Source of the DNA: CAYLKS01 sp964384205 [NCBI: uncultured bacterium]
GTDB lineage: Bacteria; JAGOEH01
Assembly (NCBI GenBank): GCA_964384205.1
Contig: CAYLKS010000005.1
Coordinates: 18,573 to 82,572 of the forward strand
DNA length: 64,000 nt
Reading direction: 5' to 3'
Shown here: positions 1-10,785 of the stretch, piece after piece
Layout of the letters: every line of letters begins with the position of its first letter
How positions within the stretch are numbered: the stretch's first letter is position 1
Notes under the pieces: model-generated
Seen by the model: only the letters and a program-made list of their open reading frames with translations
Databases searched by the model: none
Told to the model about the DNA's origin: nothing
Translations under genes and position numbers: made by a program

Positions 1-922
1 TAAAATTACTCCTTTGAAATGATTCTTCAACAAAAAACTTTAAATTTCTATTTAATGCGTATTCTATTTTAAAATTATGAAAAAAAATCTTTTGAATTCT
101 CTTATTTATTGTAGCACTATGATTTTTATAAAAATCATTAGAAACAGAATCCAGTACAATTTTACCATTTAAAGATAAACCATAAAATTCATTTAACGTA
201 AATTCTGTGAAAAAATTATAACTAAATTCATCTTTATTCTGAGTAAAATCTTGTTTTGGGATTTGTCTTATAGCCTTTGAAAAATTAAAATAAACTTTTG
301 TTGCCAAATTTTTCAATGAAAAAAAATAAAAATTTTCACTGGATACTTCTTTATAAGAAGTTTGTTCCTGGCCATTTATTATAATATTGTTATGCGATTC
401 CAAATTATTATAATTTAAATAAACATTTAATGAATCATATAATCCATCATTATTAATTAAACTATCCAGATTTTGATGTATTACCTTATATTTTTCATCT
501 TTATAACCAAATCTATTTTTAAAAGAAAGATATTTAAAAAAAGAATGCTCAATTATAGTAGAATAATTATAAGATGTTGATTTTATTTTAGAATAAAATG
601 TTTTATCTAAATTATTTGAATATTGGAAATCTAACGAAATGCCATCTAATATTTTTCTATTAAAAATATAATCTGTTATCTTTTGATATTTTTTTAAAGA
701 ATAATTATAAATCTGATTAGAATTAAATTTAAAAAAACCAAAATCAATTTTATTAATTAAACTTTCATTATCTCGCAATTTTGAATAATTAGAAATTGCT
801 TTATTTTGAGCTATGGAAAAAGAGAAAATAAATATAAGCAAAAAAAAACTATTTATATAATTTTTTTCTAAAAATCGTATTAATTTTAATATCTTTGCTA
901 TATGGTAAAAATATATAATCAT
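1..922 (-). CDS. Exported protein of unknown function, partial (3' end beyond window)
   Basis: An open frame runs without a stop from about 922 down to base 1, so the C-terminal part lies outside the window. After a basic stretch there is a hydrophobic run ending FSFSIAQN, which looks like a signal peptide cut before Gln. The mature part is rich in Asn, Tyr, Phe, Ser and Lys, with alternating aromatic residues that could form strands of an outer-membrane barrel, but I recognise no family. The only ATG upstream of the signal is at 922 and has no ribosome site. Using it means a 74-base overlap with the 3' end of the U32 gene, so the start is uncertain. It is co-directional with and downstream of that gene. 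Reality of the coding region is fairly sure; function is unknown. Confidence 0.65.
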   Translation of the reverse strand, partial: MIIYFYHIAKILKLIRFLEKNYINSFFLLIFIFSFSIAQNKAISNYSKLRDNESLINKIDFGFFKFNSNQIYNYSLKKYQKITDYIFNRKILDGISLDFQYSNNLDKTFYSKIKSTSYNYSTIIEHSFFKYLSFKNRFGYKDEKYKVIHQNLDSLINNDGLYDSLNVYLNYNNLESHNNIIINGQEQTSYKEVSSENFYFFSLKNLATKVYFNFSKAIRQIPKQDFTQNKDEFSYNFFTEFTLNEFYGLSLNGKIVLDSVSNDFYKNHSATINKRIQKIFFHNFKIEYALNRNLKFFVEESFQRSNF

Positions 923-2078
923 TGGGATTGGCTATTTTAGTTGGCATAAAAAATATATTAAACATTTGCTTTACTTTAAAATTATGCCATCTTTTATTTT
1001 TAAAATCAAAAATTTCTATTGTATCATTTAGAGAAAAATGATTTTTCACTTCTAATAAAATCCATGTTTTTTCATATATACGCCTTACAATAGCAATAGT
1101 CTGATATTGCCTATTATATTTAATAGCAGAATAATTTTGCATTTTAGAATGGGGTGTTTTGTTAAAAAATGCTGTGGTAAAATCTCTATTATCCGCACTC
1201 TTTAATTCCTTTTTCAAATCATCCAATTTATCAAAAAATAAATTTTTATCTTCATAAACAATGTCAATAGCTTTTCTATAAACAGAAACTACTGTTGAAA
1301 TATAATTTAAAGATTTCATTCTACCTTCAATTTTAATAGAATCAATATTTGCATCAATAATATCCGGCAAAAAATCAATTAAACACAAATCTTTAGAATT
1401 TAAAACATAAGACCCATATTCATCCTCTTGTATATCAAATTTCTCACCGGGTCTTGATTCTTCAATTAATCTAAAATTCCATCTACATGGATGTGTACAT
1501 TCTCCTAAATTAGCAGAACGATTGGTTAAAACAGCACTCAATAAACATCTGCCAGAATAGGAAATACACATTGCGCCATGTATGAAAATCTCTAATTCCG
1601 CATTTGTATTATCTCTAATTTCCTTTATTTCATCAAAGGAAAGTTCTCTTGCAAGGTTGAATCTTTTAACATTAAATTGTTTCAAAAAATTTATTGAATA
1701 AAAATTTGTAGTATTAGCCTGAGTACTCAAATGTATTGGAATATCTGGCGCTAATTCATTAGCTAAAGACAATACTCCTAAATCGGAAATTATAATACCA
1801 TCCGGTTTAATAGATTGTAAAAACTTCAAAAATTCTTTTATTTCATCTAAATGATAAACATGGGCAAAAATATTTAAAGTCACATAAGCTTTTTTGCTGT
1901 TTTCATGAATATATTCTATAGCTTTTATAAGTTCTTCATCAGAAAAATTATTACTAAATGATCTAAGGCTAAATTTCTTTCCCCCTAAATAAACAGCATC
2001 TGCACCTGCTTCTATAGCCACTTTCATTTTATCAAAATCACCTGCAGGTGCAAGAAGTTCTATTTTCTTATTTTGCAT
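849..2078 (-). CDS. trhP: U32 family protein, TrhP/YegQ-like (tRNA U34 hydroxylation)
   Basis: The protein opens with [20 protein letters not shown], the U32 N-terminal signature, followed by the GADAVYLGG strand and [10 protein letters not shown] cluster of four cysteines (MC, GRC, GEC, HPC between about residues 170 and 200) matches the iron-sulfur ligands of TrhP/RlhA-type proteins. TrhP makes 5-hydroxyuridine at tRNA position 34 using prephenate; other U32 members modify 23S rRNA or act with UbiU/UbiV, so the exact substrate is inferred. I chose ATG 2078 because AAGGA lies a suitable distance upstream; ATG 2084 is too close to it. It overlaps the slipin gene by 11 bases, suggesting coupled translation. 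Length (409 aa) is near the short U32 type. Confidence 0.82.
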   Translation of the reverse strand: MQNKKIELLAPAGDFDKMKVAIEAGADAVYLGGKKFSLRSFSNNFSDEELIKAIEYIHENSKKAYVTLNIFAHVYHLDEIKEFLKFLQSIKPDGIIISDLGVLSLANELAPDIPIHLSTQANTTNFYSINFLKQFNVKRFNLARELSFDEIKEIRDNTNAELEIFIHGAMCISYSGRCLLSAVLTNRSANLGECTHPCRWNFRLIEESRPGEKFDIQEDEYGSYVLNSKDLCLIDFLPDIIDANIDSIKIEGRMKSLNYISTVVSVYRKAIDIVYEDKNLFFDKLDDLKKELKSADNRDFTTAFFNKTPHSKMQNYSAIKYNRQYQTIAIVRRIYEKTWILLEVKNHFSLNDTIEIFDFKNKRWHNFKVKQMFNIFFMPTKIANPNDYIFLPYSKDIKINTIFRKKLYK

Positions 2079-2835
2079 TATCATCCTTATTTTTATCTTT
2101 TGACATAAAAGGTGTTAGTATATCAATCGGAATAGGAAAAATTGTAGTAGAATTATTTTCTGCAGCAATTTCTCTTAATGTCTGCAAATATCTTAATTGA
2201 AGTGCCACAGGATAACTTTGTATGATTTTTGAAGCTTCCATTAGTTTATTAGCCGCTTGATATTCTCCTTCTGCATTTATTATTTTTGCTCTTCTTTCTC
2301 TTTCTGCTTCTGCCTGCTTTGCCATTGCTCTTTGCATCTCCTGTGGAAGATCTATATGTTTTATTTCAACCAAAGATACTTTTACTCCCCAAGGGTCAGA
2401 TTGTTTATCAATTACAGCTTGTAATTCTTTATTAACTTTATCTTGATTAGCCAGAATATCATCTAATTCAAATTTACCGAGAACCGAACGCAAACTTGTC
2501 TGAGACAACTGACTGGTAGCGTATAAATAATCTTCAACCTCAATCACAGCTTTTTCTGGATCCATAACTCTAAAATAAACAACCGCATTTACTTTAATAG
2601 AAATATTATCTTTTGTAATAATATCCTGCGGTGGAACATCCAACGCAACTGTTCTCAAACTCACTTTCACCATTTTATCAATAAAGGGAAATAAAATTAT
2701 AAGACCTGGCCCTTTTATACCAATCAATCTTCCCAATCTAAAAATAACTCCTCTCTCATATTCTCGTAAAATCCTAAAAATATTCAACAAGAAAAAAATT
2801 ATAAAAATTACAACTAAATATGAAAAATAAAGCAT
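2068..2835 (-). CDS. Slipin (stomatin-like SPFH membrane protein)
   Basis: This is a 255-residue SPFH-domain protein. It has one N-terminal membrane segment (residues about 3-20), then [13 protein letters not shown] and [13 protein letters not shown], the standard start of prokaryotic stomatins. A long helical part rich in Ala, Glu and Arg (about 165-205) should drive oligomerisation. Slipins form membrane-associated cages, and their partner protease is NfeD, whose gene lies immediately upstream (TAA, one base, ATG). The AGGAGGG ribosome site sits within the end of nfeD. The neighbouring pair makes the assignment firm. The target process, probably membrane-protein quality control, is inferred from the family. 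Confidence 0.93.
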   Translation of the reverse strand: MLYFSYLVVIFIIFFLLNIFRILREYERGVIFRLGRLIGIKGPGLIILFPFIDKMVKVSLRTVALDVPPQDIITKDNISIKVNAVVYFRVMDPEKAVIEVEDYLYATSQLSQTSLRSVLGKFELDDILANQDKVNKELQAVIDKQSDPWGVKVSLVEIKHIDLPQEMQRAMAKQAEAERERRAKIINAEGEYQAANKLMEASKIIQSYPVALQLRYLQTLREIAAENNSTTIFPIPIDILTPFMSKDKNKDDNAK

Positions 2836-2836
2836 A

Positions 2837-4129
2837 TTAGCCCTCCTTTTTCCTCACTATTAATGTCATCCCATTAATATTAATAATTTCTACCATATCT
2901 CCTGCCTCATATATATCATTATTCTCTGAAATTGCATTCCAATATTCACCGTGGATATATACACGCCCGCCCTTATCTGTAACCCGATCAACTACTTTAG
3001 CAAATTCGCCTATCATACCCTCTTTACCACATTTCTTTTTATTTTTTTGCGCTTTAATCGCTAAATACACTAACAGCAAAAAAAATAATGCTGTAATTCC
3101 CACTCCAATTATTATCACAGGTAAAGATATTTTAATAAATGATAACTCAGTGTCTATCAAAAAAAAAGAACCCAAAAACATAGAAATAATCCCTCCTATA
3201 AATAGTAAACCATGGGTATTTACCTTAACTTCAAGTATAAATAATAAAACAGCAAATAATATTAATATTATTCCTGCTATATTTATTGGTAAAGTATGGA
3301 AAGAATATAATGCAATAACAAGAGAAATCACCCCTACAATACCGGGCAAAATAGAGCCAGGATTGGATAATTCAAATATCAAACCATACATGCCCAATAA
3401 CATAAAAATATATGCTATATTAGGATCGCTTATCAATTTTAAAAAAGCAAGCCACCAATCAATCTCAAAAAACACCTTCTCTGGATTTAATAATTCCAAT
3501 TTACAAATCTTACCATTAACTTCTAATTCTCTATTATTCAAAGCTATTATAATAGAATCCAAATCATCTGTTATTTGATCAATAACATTTAAAGACAAAG
3601 CCTCTTTTTCAGTTAATGTTTCCGATTTTCTGACAGCACTAACAAGCCATTTTTCATTTCTATTCCTTTTCTCAGCAATATTTTTCATAAAAGCAATAGC
3701 ATCATTTAATATTTTCTCAGACATAACATTACTTGAATCTAATTTCATATTATTACCAATACTTACAGGATGAGCAGCTCCAAGATGAGTTCCTTCACAC
3801 ATAACTGCCCAATTCGAGGCCGCAGTTATAAACACACCAGCAGAGGCCGCTCTTGCTCCAGCAGGTGTTATATACACACTTATAGGTATATCAGAACTTA
3901 AAAATAGCTGCACTATTCTCCTGGTAGATTCTAATAAACCACCTGGAGTATCAAGTTTAATTATCAATAAATCTATTTTATCAATTTTACATTTATTAAT
4001 TGCTTTTTCAAAATATCTATAGGTAATTGGACCTATTGGACCATCCCAATTTGCTATCATAACTTTTGAAGAATAAGACAAAGACAATAATAGGTGCAAA
4101 AAAAACAATATTCTACTTAATACTCTCAT
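2837..4129 (-). CDS. nfeD: NfeD family membrane-bound serine protease (ClpP-class)
   Basis: This is the long NfeD type. It has a signal peptide ([20 protein letters not shown]), a ClpP/SppA-like protease domain (about 23-225), four to five membrane segments (about 230-365) and a C-terminal OB-fold NfeD domain (about 370-430). The catalytic Ser is in ARAASAGVF (Ser96 from this start) and the general-base Lys is probably in [10 protein letters not shown] (about Lys149), as in the archaeal PH1510 protease. LDTPGGLL is the conserved substrate-binding strand. It forms an operon with the slipin just downstream. ATG 4129 is preferred over an in-frame TTG at 4141, because it leaves a clean signal peptide. 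The gene overlaps the end of the HD-GYP gene by 17 bases. Confidence 0.92.
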   Translation of the reverse strand: MRVLSRILFFLHLLLSLSYSSKVMIANWDGPIGPITYRYFEKAINKCKIDKIDLLIIKLDTPGGLLESTRRIVQLFLSSDIPISVYITPAGARAASAGVFITAASNWAVMCEGTHLGAAHPVSIGNNMKLDSSNVMSEKILNDAIAFMKNIAEKRNRNEKWLVSAVRKSETLTEKEALSLNVIDQITDDLDSIIIALNNRELEVNGKICKLELLNPEKVFFEIDWWLAFLKLISDPNIAYIFMLLGMYGLIFELSNPGSILPGIVGVISLVIALYSFHTLPINIAGIILILFAVLLFILEVKVNTHGLLFIGGIISMFLGSFFLIDTELSFIKISLPVIIIGVGITALFFLLLVYLAIKAQKNKKKCGKEGMIGEFAKVVDRVTDKGGRVYIHGEYWNAISENNDIYEAGDMVEIININGMTLIVRKKEG

Positions 4130-5618
4130 ATATTTCTTCAAATCTTTTATGATGTTTCTTAAAATAATTCAAAAGCTCAGGATCAAAGCTTGATGGCTTT
4201 AACCTATTATCGCCTTTAGTTATAATTTCATAAGCATGTTCATGTGAAAAAGGAGGTTTATAAACTCTTGGACTCCTCAAAGCATCATATACATCAACTA
4301 TTTTTACTATCCTGGCAGCAATATCTATCTGCTCTCCTTTTAACCCATTAGGATAACCCGTTCCATCCCATGACTCATGATGCTGTAAAGCAATTATTCT
4401 TGCCATTTCAAAATCTTTATTATCACCTAAAATTTTAGCACCATAAATAGTATGTTTCTTCATCTCTTCCCATTCTTCATGTGATAATTTACCTGGTTTT
4501 TTTAAAATATCCGGATGAACATGTAATTTCCCAACATCGTGTAATTGTGCTAACAACCTAATTCTATAACAAAATAATTCATCCATGCCCAAAGCTTTTG
4601 CTAATTCATAAGAATATTCATTCACCCTGATAATATGCTCGCCAGTATCATCATCCCATACTTCAGCAGCACGAGATAAAGCATAAATACTATATTTATA
4701 CATCTCCCGAATTTTTTCCAATGATTTAAATATAGATAGATAATAACCTAAATGAATTGTAGAACTTTTAATTATATAACTCTCTAAATCTGGAACAAAA
4801 TTACTAAAATTGCATGCTAAAATACTTAAATCGCCCACAGAATAATATAAAAAATTATCCATTTTATTATCTAAAATTTCTCTAACCTCAGGATGGATCT
4901 CAATAGAATTAAATTCTTCTTTATTTTTTACCACCAATAATTTTTTTTGTTCATATTTAATTAAATATGGTATATCCAATTTTATATATTCTATAACTTC
5001 CTTTTTTTCTACTTCAAACCTATAACAAAAAGCAGTAGATTCATCCCTCCTTTGATAAAAAACAAATAAATATTCTGGCATTGTTATTTTATCTTGATAC
5101 TCTTTCTTAATAAGATCAATTATAACATTATCAATAGTATAGGGGAAACAATATAAACTAATTTTATTTAATTTACTTAATATCTCCTCTGAAAAATTAT
5201 TAATTATCTCTAAATCATATAAAGCTATCTTAGATTTTTCTCTTTCTTTCTTTAAGTTTATCTGATTCTCAACCCTTGTCATTAACTCTGCAATATCCAA
5301 TGGCTTATTTAAGAATTCATCAGCTCCACTTTTTAATGCTTCTAATTTTAAAACACTATCTTTTAATCCAGTCATCAAAATTATAGGAACGTCTGTAAAA
5401 ATTTTATTCTCTCTTATACGTCTGCATGCTTCAATACCAGAAATTTCAGGCATATTTATATCCATTAATATTAAATCTGGTTTATATTCATTTAATTTAT
5501 TCAATGCATCAATAGCATCTGTTGTTGCAAATAAATTATAGCCTAATTCCAAAAATATATTTTTTATTAAATCTAAAATATACTCATCATCATCAACAAC
5601 TAAAATTTTACTTTTCAT
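4113..5618 (-). CDS. Response regulator with HD-GYP phosphodiesterase domain
   Basis: Residues 1-125 form a receiver domain with acidic pair Asp9-Asp10, phosphoacceptor Asp53 (LILMDINMPE) and the conserved Thr/Lys region. Residues about 130-305 form a middle part I cannot assign. Residues about 310-500 form an HD-GYP domain with HDVGK, HHESWDGTGYP and ARIVKIVDVYDAL all intact, so c-di-GMP hydrolysis (to pGpG or GMP) is expected. The GGGAGAAAG ribosome site precedes ATG 5618, and a good promoter lies upstream. It may work against the GGDEF regulator at 38053-38961. No sensor kinase lies next to it. Confidence 0.9.
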   Translation of the reverse strand: MKSKILVVDDDEYILDLIKNIFLELGYNLFATTDAIDALNKLNEYKPDLILMDINMPEISGIEACRRIRENKIFTDVPIILMTGLKDSVLKLEALKSGADEFLNKPLDIAELMTRVENQINLKKEREKSKIALYDLEIINNFSEEILSKLNKISLYCFPYTIDNVIIDLIKKEYQDKITMPEYLFVFYQRRDESTAFCYRFEVEKKEVIEYIKLDIPYLIKYEQKKLLVVKNKEEFNSIEIHPEVREILDNKMDNFLYYSVGDLSILACNFSNFVPDLESYIIKSSTIHLGYYLSIFKSLEKIREMYKYSIYALSRAAEVWDDDTGEHIIRVNEYSYELAKALGMDELFCYRIRLLAQLHDVGKLHVHPDILKKPGKLSHEEWEEMKKHTIYGAKILGDNKDFEMARIIALQHHESWDGTGYPNGLKGEQIDIAARIVKIVDVYDALRSPRVYKPPFSHEHAYEIITKGDNRLKPSSFDPELLNYFKKHHKRFEEIYESIK

Positions 5619-5645
5619 TACTTTCTCCCGGTGGTACTTTTAAAA

Positions 5646-5674
5646 AAATTAACCAAAAAAATATATTTTGTCAA
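5646..5674 (-). promoter_or_regulatory. Sigma-70-type promoter for the HD-GYP regulator
   Basis: Read on the minus strand, TTGACA (5674-5669) is followed after 17 bases by TAATTT (5651-5646). It lies 28 bases before the start at 5618. The -35 is perfect and the -10 is weak. Confidence 0.6.
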
Positions 5675-5726
5675 TAAAAATTTAAAATTATTATTTTTTA
5701 GATACATAATGATATTTTTAAAAAAA

Positions 5727-5755
5727 TTGACAATAAAACTTTATAATATTATATT
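5727..5755 (+). promoter_or_regulatory. Sigma-70-type promoter for the POT transporter
   Basis: TTGACA (5727-5732) and TATATT (5750-5755) are spaced by 17 bases. The expected transcript start near 5762 leaves a short leader with AAAGGAG at 5771-5777 before ATG 5783. It is divergent from the HD-GYP promoter. Confidence 0.65.
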
Positions 5756-5782
5756 TAATATTAAAAAATGAAAGGAGATCTT

Positions 5783-7102
5783 ATGGCTAAAAAAAAATTT
5801 CCAATGCTCTTCTGGATTGGCAATATTATTGAAGTATTGGAAAGATTCGCTTATTATGGACTATATTTAGGATTTGGCATTTATGCAACAACTTCAATTG
5901 CAAAAAATGGGTTAGGATGGACGAAAGCTGAACTTGGAGTCGTACAAACTATATTTTTATTCCTATCTTATATCATACCTCTACTTTCAGGTATTCTGGC
6001 AGATAGATATGGCTTCAAAAAAATGTTACTTTTTTCATATTTGCTATATCTCCCTGGATTTTTATTATTAATTCTCACAAAAGAATATTTTTTAGTATTA
6101 CTAATAATGATATTAATTGCAGTTGCCGCTGGGTTTTTCAAGCCTCTAATAGCAGGAACAGTAAGACTAACAACTGATGAAACAAATCGAACACTCGGTT
6201 TTGGGATATTCTATTTAATGGTAAATGTAGGCGCATTTTTTGGTCCAATGACTGCAGGTGCATTGAGAATAAAATCATGGAATTATGCTTTTTTAGCATC
6301 TGCAATTAGTGTAATTCTTATGATAGTAATTACAATACTATGGTATAAAGACCCTATAACTATAGATAAATCAAAAAGAATACCGTTAACTCAAACATTT
6401 AAAGAAATTATGCCATTTCTAAAGGACCCTAAAATATTACTATTTATTCTCCTTTTCGGAATATTTATTGAAATTCCATTCTGGTCATTCTTTAATTTAG
6501 TTACAATGTATATAGACCAGTATGTACGCACAGATCTACTATATAATTCATTTATTAATTTCTTCAACAGTATAGGTCTTGAGTCTTTTGGAAAATCATT
6601 TATAGGATTATTTAGTTCTGTAAATGCCGAAGGGCAACACCATATTGCAGGTGAGACATTAGGGCATACAGCTCTATATATTATTTTATTTCAATTATTT
6701 GTTACTAAATCAACTGAAAAAATAAGAAGTATCCCAACTATAGCTATTGGAATTGGCGTAATGATATTGGGTTGCATCGGTATTGCTAATGCTACCGGCA
6801 ATTATCCTGGCTTAATATTTTTAGGAATAATCTTATTTGCTATAGGGGAAATGTCATGCATGCCAAGATTTGAACAGTATCTTATATCAATGTTACCACC
6901 AGAAAAAACAGGATTAGGTGGTGGATTACTTAGGATACCTGTTGCTATTGGTGCTTTTAGCGGAGTAACTATAACTTCAATTTACGGAATATTTGAAAAA
7001 AATAATCATCCGCAATATATCTGGTATGTAATTGGGCTAATTTTATTAATAGGATTTATTCTCTTATTGCTATATGATAAATATTATAAAACAAAAGGAT
7101 AA
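5783..7102 (+). CDS. Peptide/proton symporter, POT (PTR2) family MFS transporter
   Basis: This is a polytopic inner-membrane protein of 439 residues with about twelve to fourteen predicted membrane segments. EVLERFAYYGL near residue 15 matches the POT-family motif ExxERFxYYG, whose Glu/Arg residues couple protons to di- and tripeptide uptake. GILADRYGFKKM is the MFS loop motif between segments 2 and 3, and GFFKPLIAGTVR resembles the second POT signature. I use ATG 5783 because AAAGGAG lies five bases upstream; an earlier in-frame ATG at 5768 precedes that site. The gene stands alone with its own promoter and terminator. A substrate other than peptides cannot be excluded. Confidence 0.85.
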   Translation: MAKKKFPMLFWIGNIIEVLERFAYYGLYLGFGIYATTSIAKNGLGWTKAELGVVQTIFLFLSYIIPLLSGILADRYGFKKMLLFSYLLYLPGFLLLILTKEYFLVLLIMILIAVAAGFFKPLIAGTVRLTTDETNRTLGFGIFYLMVNVGAFFGPMTAGALRIKSWNYAFLASAISVILMIVITILWYKDPITIDKSKRIPLTQTFKEIMPFLKDPKILLFILLFGIFIEIPFWSFFNLVTMYIDQYVRTDLLYNSFINFFNSIGLESFGKSFIGLFSSVNAEGQHHIAGETLGHTALYIILFQLFVTKSTEKIRSIPTIAIGIGVMILGCIGIANATGNYPGLIFLGIILFAIGEMSCMPRFEQYLISMLPPEKTGLGGGLLRIPVAIGAFSGVTITSIYGIFEKNNHPQYIWYVIGLILLIGFILLLLYDKYYKTKG

Positions 7103-7133
7103 AAAAAGCTCCTCTTTGTGAGGAGCTTTTTTT
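7101..7133. terminator. Bidirectional intrinsic terminator
   Basis: AGCTCCTC (7107-7114) and GAGGAGCT (7120-7127) form a perfect 8-bp stem with a five-base loop. A-rich and T-rich runs flank it on either side. It therefore serves both the POT transporter (plus) and the convergent purN-zinc-ribbon genes (minus). Confidence 0.88.
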
Positions 7134-7134
7134 A

Positions 7135-7332
7135 TTACATTCCATATTCTTTTCTATTGCAATTACAAACTCTAACAAAAGTTTTTTTAAACTTTAATCC
7201 ACCTGCAGTTTGAACAGGATCAATAACCTGTAACATATCAGGAACTTCACCACATACAGGACATGGTTTTCCAGTTTTTACTTTTTTAGCTTTTGCTAAC
7301 CTAGCTTGAGTTCCACCTTCTTTTTTAGCCAT
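7135..7332 (-). CDS. Small zinc-ribbon protein of unknown function
   Basis: A 65-residue, lysine-rich protein. Its N-terminus (MAKKEGGTQARLAKAKK) is basic and resembles small ribosomal proteins in composition. Cysteines are arranged as CPVC (about 24-27) and CNC (about 56-58), so a single four-ligand zinc ribbon is plausible. The ribosome site AGGAGG is excellent and lies at the right distance from ATG 7332. It is the last gene after bactofilin and purN, ending two bases before the shared terminator. I do not recognise a named family. A ribosome- or RNA-associated role is only a guess from composition. Confidence 0.8.
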   Translation of the reverse strand: MAKKEGGTQARLAKAKKVKTGKPCPVCGEVPDMLQVIDPVQTAGGLKFKKTFVRVCNCNRKEYGM

Positions 7333-7343
7333 TTTTCCTCCTG

Positions 7344-7958
7344 CTAATCAAAAATTACTCTGTTGTTTTTAATTTTAAATTTTTTCGTTAATACTTTTTC
7401 TATTATCAACGGGTAATATTCATGCTCAAATTTTAATATCCTATTTGCAAGACTCTCCGGTTCATCATATTCTCTAACTTCCACTACTTTTTGAAATATT
7501 ATAGGTCCTTTATCGTACTCTTTATTAACAAAATGAATTGTTAAACCAGAATAAAAAACACCTGATTCAATTACTGCTCTATGAACATTTAATCCATAAT
7601 ACCCTTTCCCACCAAATGCTGGCAAAAGCGCTGGATGAATATTTATTATCATTGGATAATAATTATCTATAACAATATCTGGTATCTTTTTCAAATATCC
7701 GGCCAAAACTACTAAATCGATATTATTTTCATTTAAAATATTCAAAAAATATTCCCCAAATTGTTTATTAGATGAAAAATCTTTCTTTCTCAAAACAACA
7801 TACTCAATATTATGTTCTTTTGCAATATCAATAGCTCCTATATTATCTTTACTTGCCAATAATAACTTTATAACTATATTATCGTTATTTTCAAAATATT
7901 TTATAATTGATGCAAAATTAGATCCTCGCCCTGAGGCTAAAACTGCTATACTTTTCAT
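7344..7958 (-). CDS. purN: Phosphoribosylglycinamide formyltransferase
   Basis: PurN transfers a formyl group from 10-formyl-tetrahydrofolate to GAR, the third step of purine synthesis. The catalytic Asn106, His108 and Asp149 are all visible (MIINIHPALLPAF and NKEYDKGP). VLASGRGSNF at residues 6-15 binds the phosphate. At 204 residues it has the normal length. The start overlaps the stop of the bactofilin gene by four bases (ATGA), so translation is probably coupled. Other purine genes (purL, purQ) lie about 44 kb away in the window, so the pathway is scattered. Confidence 0.96.
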   Translation of the reverse strand: MKSIAVLASGRGSNFASIIKYFENNDNIVIKLLLASKDNIGAIDIAKEHNIEYVVLRKKDFSSNKQFGEYFLNILNENNIDLVVLAGYLKKIPDIVIDNYYPMIINIHPALLPAFGGKGYYGLNVHRAVIESGVFYSGLTIHFVNKEYDKGPIIFQKVVEVREYDEPESLANRILKFEHEYYPLIIEKVLTKKFKIKNNRVIFD

Positions 7959-8308
7959 AAAATATTAACCCGGCCTTTAACTTTAGCACCATCTTCAATA
8001 ATTATATGCGGAGCTTCCATATCTCCTTCAACAAAACTTCCCTTTTTTATATGAATCTTATTATTACAAGAAATATTTCCAACAACCCTGCCATAGCATA
8101 TAATATTATTTCCTTTAATATTAGCTGTAACTTTTGACTCACTGGAAATAAAAATAGTGCCATTAATATCAATATTTCCTGAAAAACTACCTTCAAAAAC
8201 AACATCTTCAGAACCTATAATTTTCCCTTTTATATTAGAATTTATACCTATCAAACTCCTGTTTAATCCACTTAAATTATTTCCAACTTCATTTAATAAA
8301 TTTTGCAC
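7955..8308 (-). CDS. Bactofilin (polymer-forming cytoskeletal protein)
   Basis: A 117-residue protein with a right-handed beta-helix pattern of repeated Gly and hydrophobic positions (GKIIGSEDVVFEG, GNIDINGTIFI, GRVVGNISCNNKI). This is the bactofilin/DUF583 core, which polymerises at the membrane and organises cell-wall enzymes. It starts with GTG at 8308, preceded by AAAGGA seven bases upstream, and has a recognisable promoter. It heads a three-gene unit with purN and the zinc-ribbon gene. Confidence 0.9.
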   Translation of the reverse strand: MQNLLNEVGNNLSGLNRSLIGINSNIKGKIIGSEDVVFEGSFSGNIDINGTIFISSESKVTANIKGNNIICYGRVVGNISCNNKIHIKKGSFVEGDMEAPHIIIEDGAKVKGRVNIL

Positions 8309-8338
8309 ACTAATATCCTTTGATTTAAATTACGTTTT

Positions 8339-8366
8339 AATATATACAAAATTTTACTTAAGTCAA
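8339..8366 (-). promoter_or_regulatory. Sigma-70-type promoter for the bactofilin-purN unit
   Basis: Read on the minus strand, TTGACT (8366-8361), a 16-base spacer and TATATT (8344-8339). It lies about 30 bases before the GTG start. Confidence 0.6.
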
Positions 8367-8497
8367 GGAAAAAAGTATATATCAAATTGCAAAGTTAGTG
8401 TTATTACAGTATTATATCAAACTAAAAAAAATATTTTATACATTCAAGATAAAAAGTTTTTCGAAATTGTTAATCAAATAACAAAACAAAAAAACTC

Positions 8498-8526
8498 TTG
8501 ACATTTACCTAAAATTGTAATATAAT
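8498..8526 (+). promoter_or_regulatory. Consensus sigma-70 promoter of the glycolytic operon
   Basis: TTGACA (8498-8503), exactly 17 bases, TATAAT (8521-8526): a perfect consensus promoter, as expected for a highly expressed gap operon. AGGAGG at 8541-8546 gives the ribosome site for gapA. Confidence 0.9.
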
Positions 8527-8528
8527 GA

Positions 8529-9557
<1,029 letters not shown>

Positions 9558-9573
9558 AAAAGGGCCAATAACA

Positions 9574-10767
9574 ATGCAAAAAAGAACAATTGACGATTTA
9601 AATCTTAAGGACAAAAAAGTCCTTATGAGAGTAGATTTTAATGTCCCTCTTGACGAAAATCAAAATATTACAGATGACACAAGAATAAAAGCAGCTCTAC
9701 CTTCAATCAAAAAAGTAATTGAAGAAGGTGGAAAATTAATATTAATGTCACATCTTGGCAGGCCAAAAGGAGAAAGAAAGCCAGAATTTAGCTTAAAACC
9801 TGTTGCAAAAAGATTATCAGAGCTATTAGGTAAAGAAGTAAAATTTGTTAATGATTGTATTGGTTCTGAAGTAGAAAAAGCTGTTTCTGAATTATCAGCA
9901 GGGGATGTTCTTCTTTTAGAAAATTTAAGATTTTATAAAGAAGAAACTAAAAATGACCCTGAATTTGCAAAAAAATTAGCTTCTTTAGCTGATGTTTATA
10001 TAAATGATGCTTTTGGTACAGCTCATAGAGCTCATGCATCAACAGAAGGTGTTGCTCATTATTTATCAGAAAAAGCAGTTGGATATCTTATTCAAAAAGA
10101 ACTAAAATATTTAGGTCAAGCTATTGAAAATCCAGCAAGACCATTTATTGCTATTTTAGGTGGTGCAAAAGTTTCCGGCAAGATTGATGTTATAAATAAT
10201 CTTTTAGATAAAGTTGATGCTTTAATAATTGGCGGCGGAATGATATTTACTTTCTACAAAGCAATGGGATATAATGTTGGAAAATCTTTATTGGAAGAAG
10301 ATAAAATAAATGTTGCAAAAGAAATTTTAAATAAAGCTAAAGAAAAAAATATTACAATTCATTTCCCTGTTGATATTGTGGTAGCTGATGAATTTAAAAA
10401 TGATGCTAATATTAAAATTGTTCCTTTTGATAAAATCCCAGATGGCTGGATGGGATTAGATATTGGCCCGGAAAGTATCAAAAAATTTGAAGAAGTTATT
10501 AATTCGAGTAAAACTGTTGTATGGAATGGACCAATGGGTGTATTTGAAATGGAAAATTTTGCTAAAGGAACAATAGAAATAGCTAAAGCATTAGCTAAAG
10601 CTACAGAAGAAAAAGGAGTGGTATCTGTAATCGGCGGTGGTGATTCTGTATCTGCTGTAAAAAAAGCAGGCGTTGCAGATAAAATGACTCATATTTCAAC
10701 AGGTGGTGGTGCAAGTTTAGAATTTTTAGAAGGTAAAAAATTACCTGGTATTGAAGCAATAGACTAA
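9574..10767 (+). CDS. pgk: Phosphoglycerate kinase
   Basis: At 397 residues this is a normal bacterial PGK, making ATP and 3-phosphoglycerate from 1,3-bisphosphoglycerate. [13 protein letters not shown] near residue 15 and the SHLGRPKG substrate loop are intact. GGAKVSGK and the nucleotide-binding GGGDSVSAV near the C-terminus are also intact. It lies 16 bases after gapA and 18 bases before tpiA, each with its own modest ribosome site, so the three are co-transcribed. Confidence 0.98.
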   Translation: MQKRTIDDLNLKDKKVLMRVDFNVPLDENQNITDDTRIKAALPSIKKVIEEGGKLILMSHLGRPKGERKPEFSLKPVAKRLSELLGKEVKFVNDCIGSEVEKAVSELSAGDVLLLENLRFYKEETKNDPEFAKKLASLADVYINDAFGTAHRAHASTEGVAHYLSEKAVGYLIQKELKYLGQAIENPARPFIAILGGAKVSGKIDVINNLLDKVDALIIGGGMIFTFYKAMGYNVGKSLLEEDKINVAKEILNKAKEKNITIHFPVDIVVADEFKNDANIKIVPFDKIPDGWMGLDIGPESIKKFEEVINSSKTVVWNGPMGVFEMENFAKGTIEIAKALAKATEEKGVVSVIGGGDSVSAVKKAGVADKMTHISTGGGASLEFLEGKKLPGIEAID

Positions 10768-10785
10768 GGGTGAAAGGAAATAATA

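Noticed and set aside
3150-3578. Open frame on the plus strand inside nfeD
   Set aside because: It lies opposite the conserved NfeD protease coding region, has no ribosome site and no family similarity, so it is an antisense shadow.
5768-5782. Earlier ATG of the POT transporter
   Set aside because: It precedes the AAAGGAG ribosome site, which points to ATG 5783.
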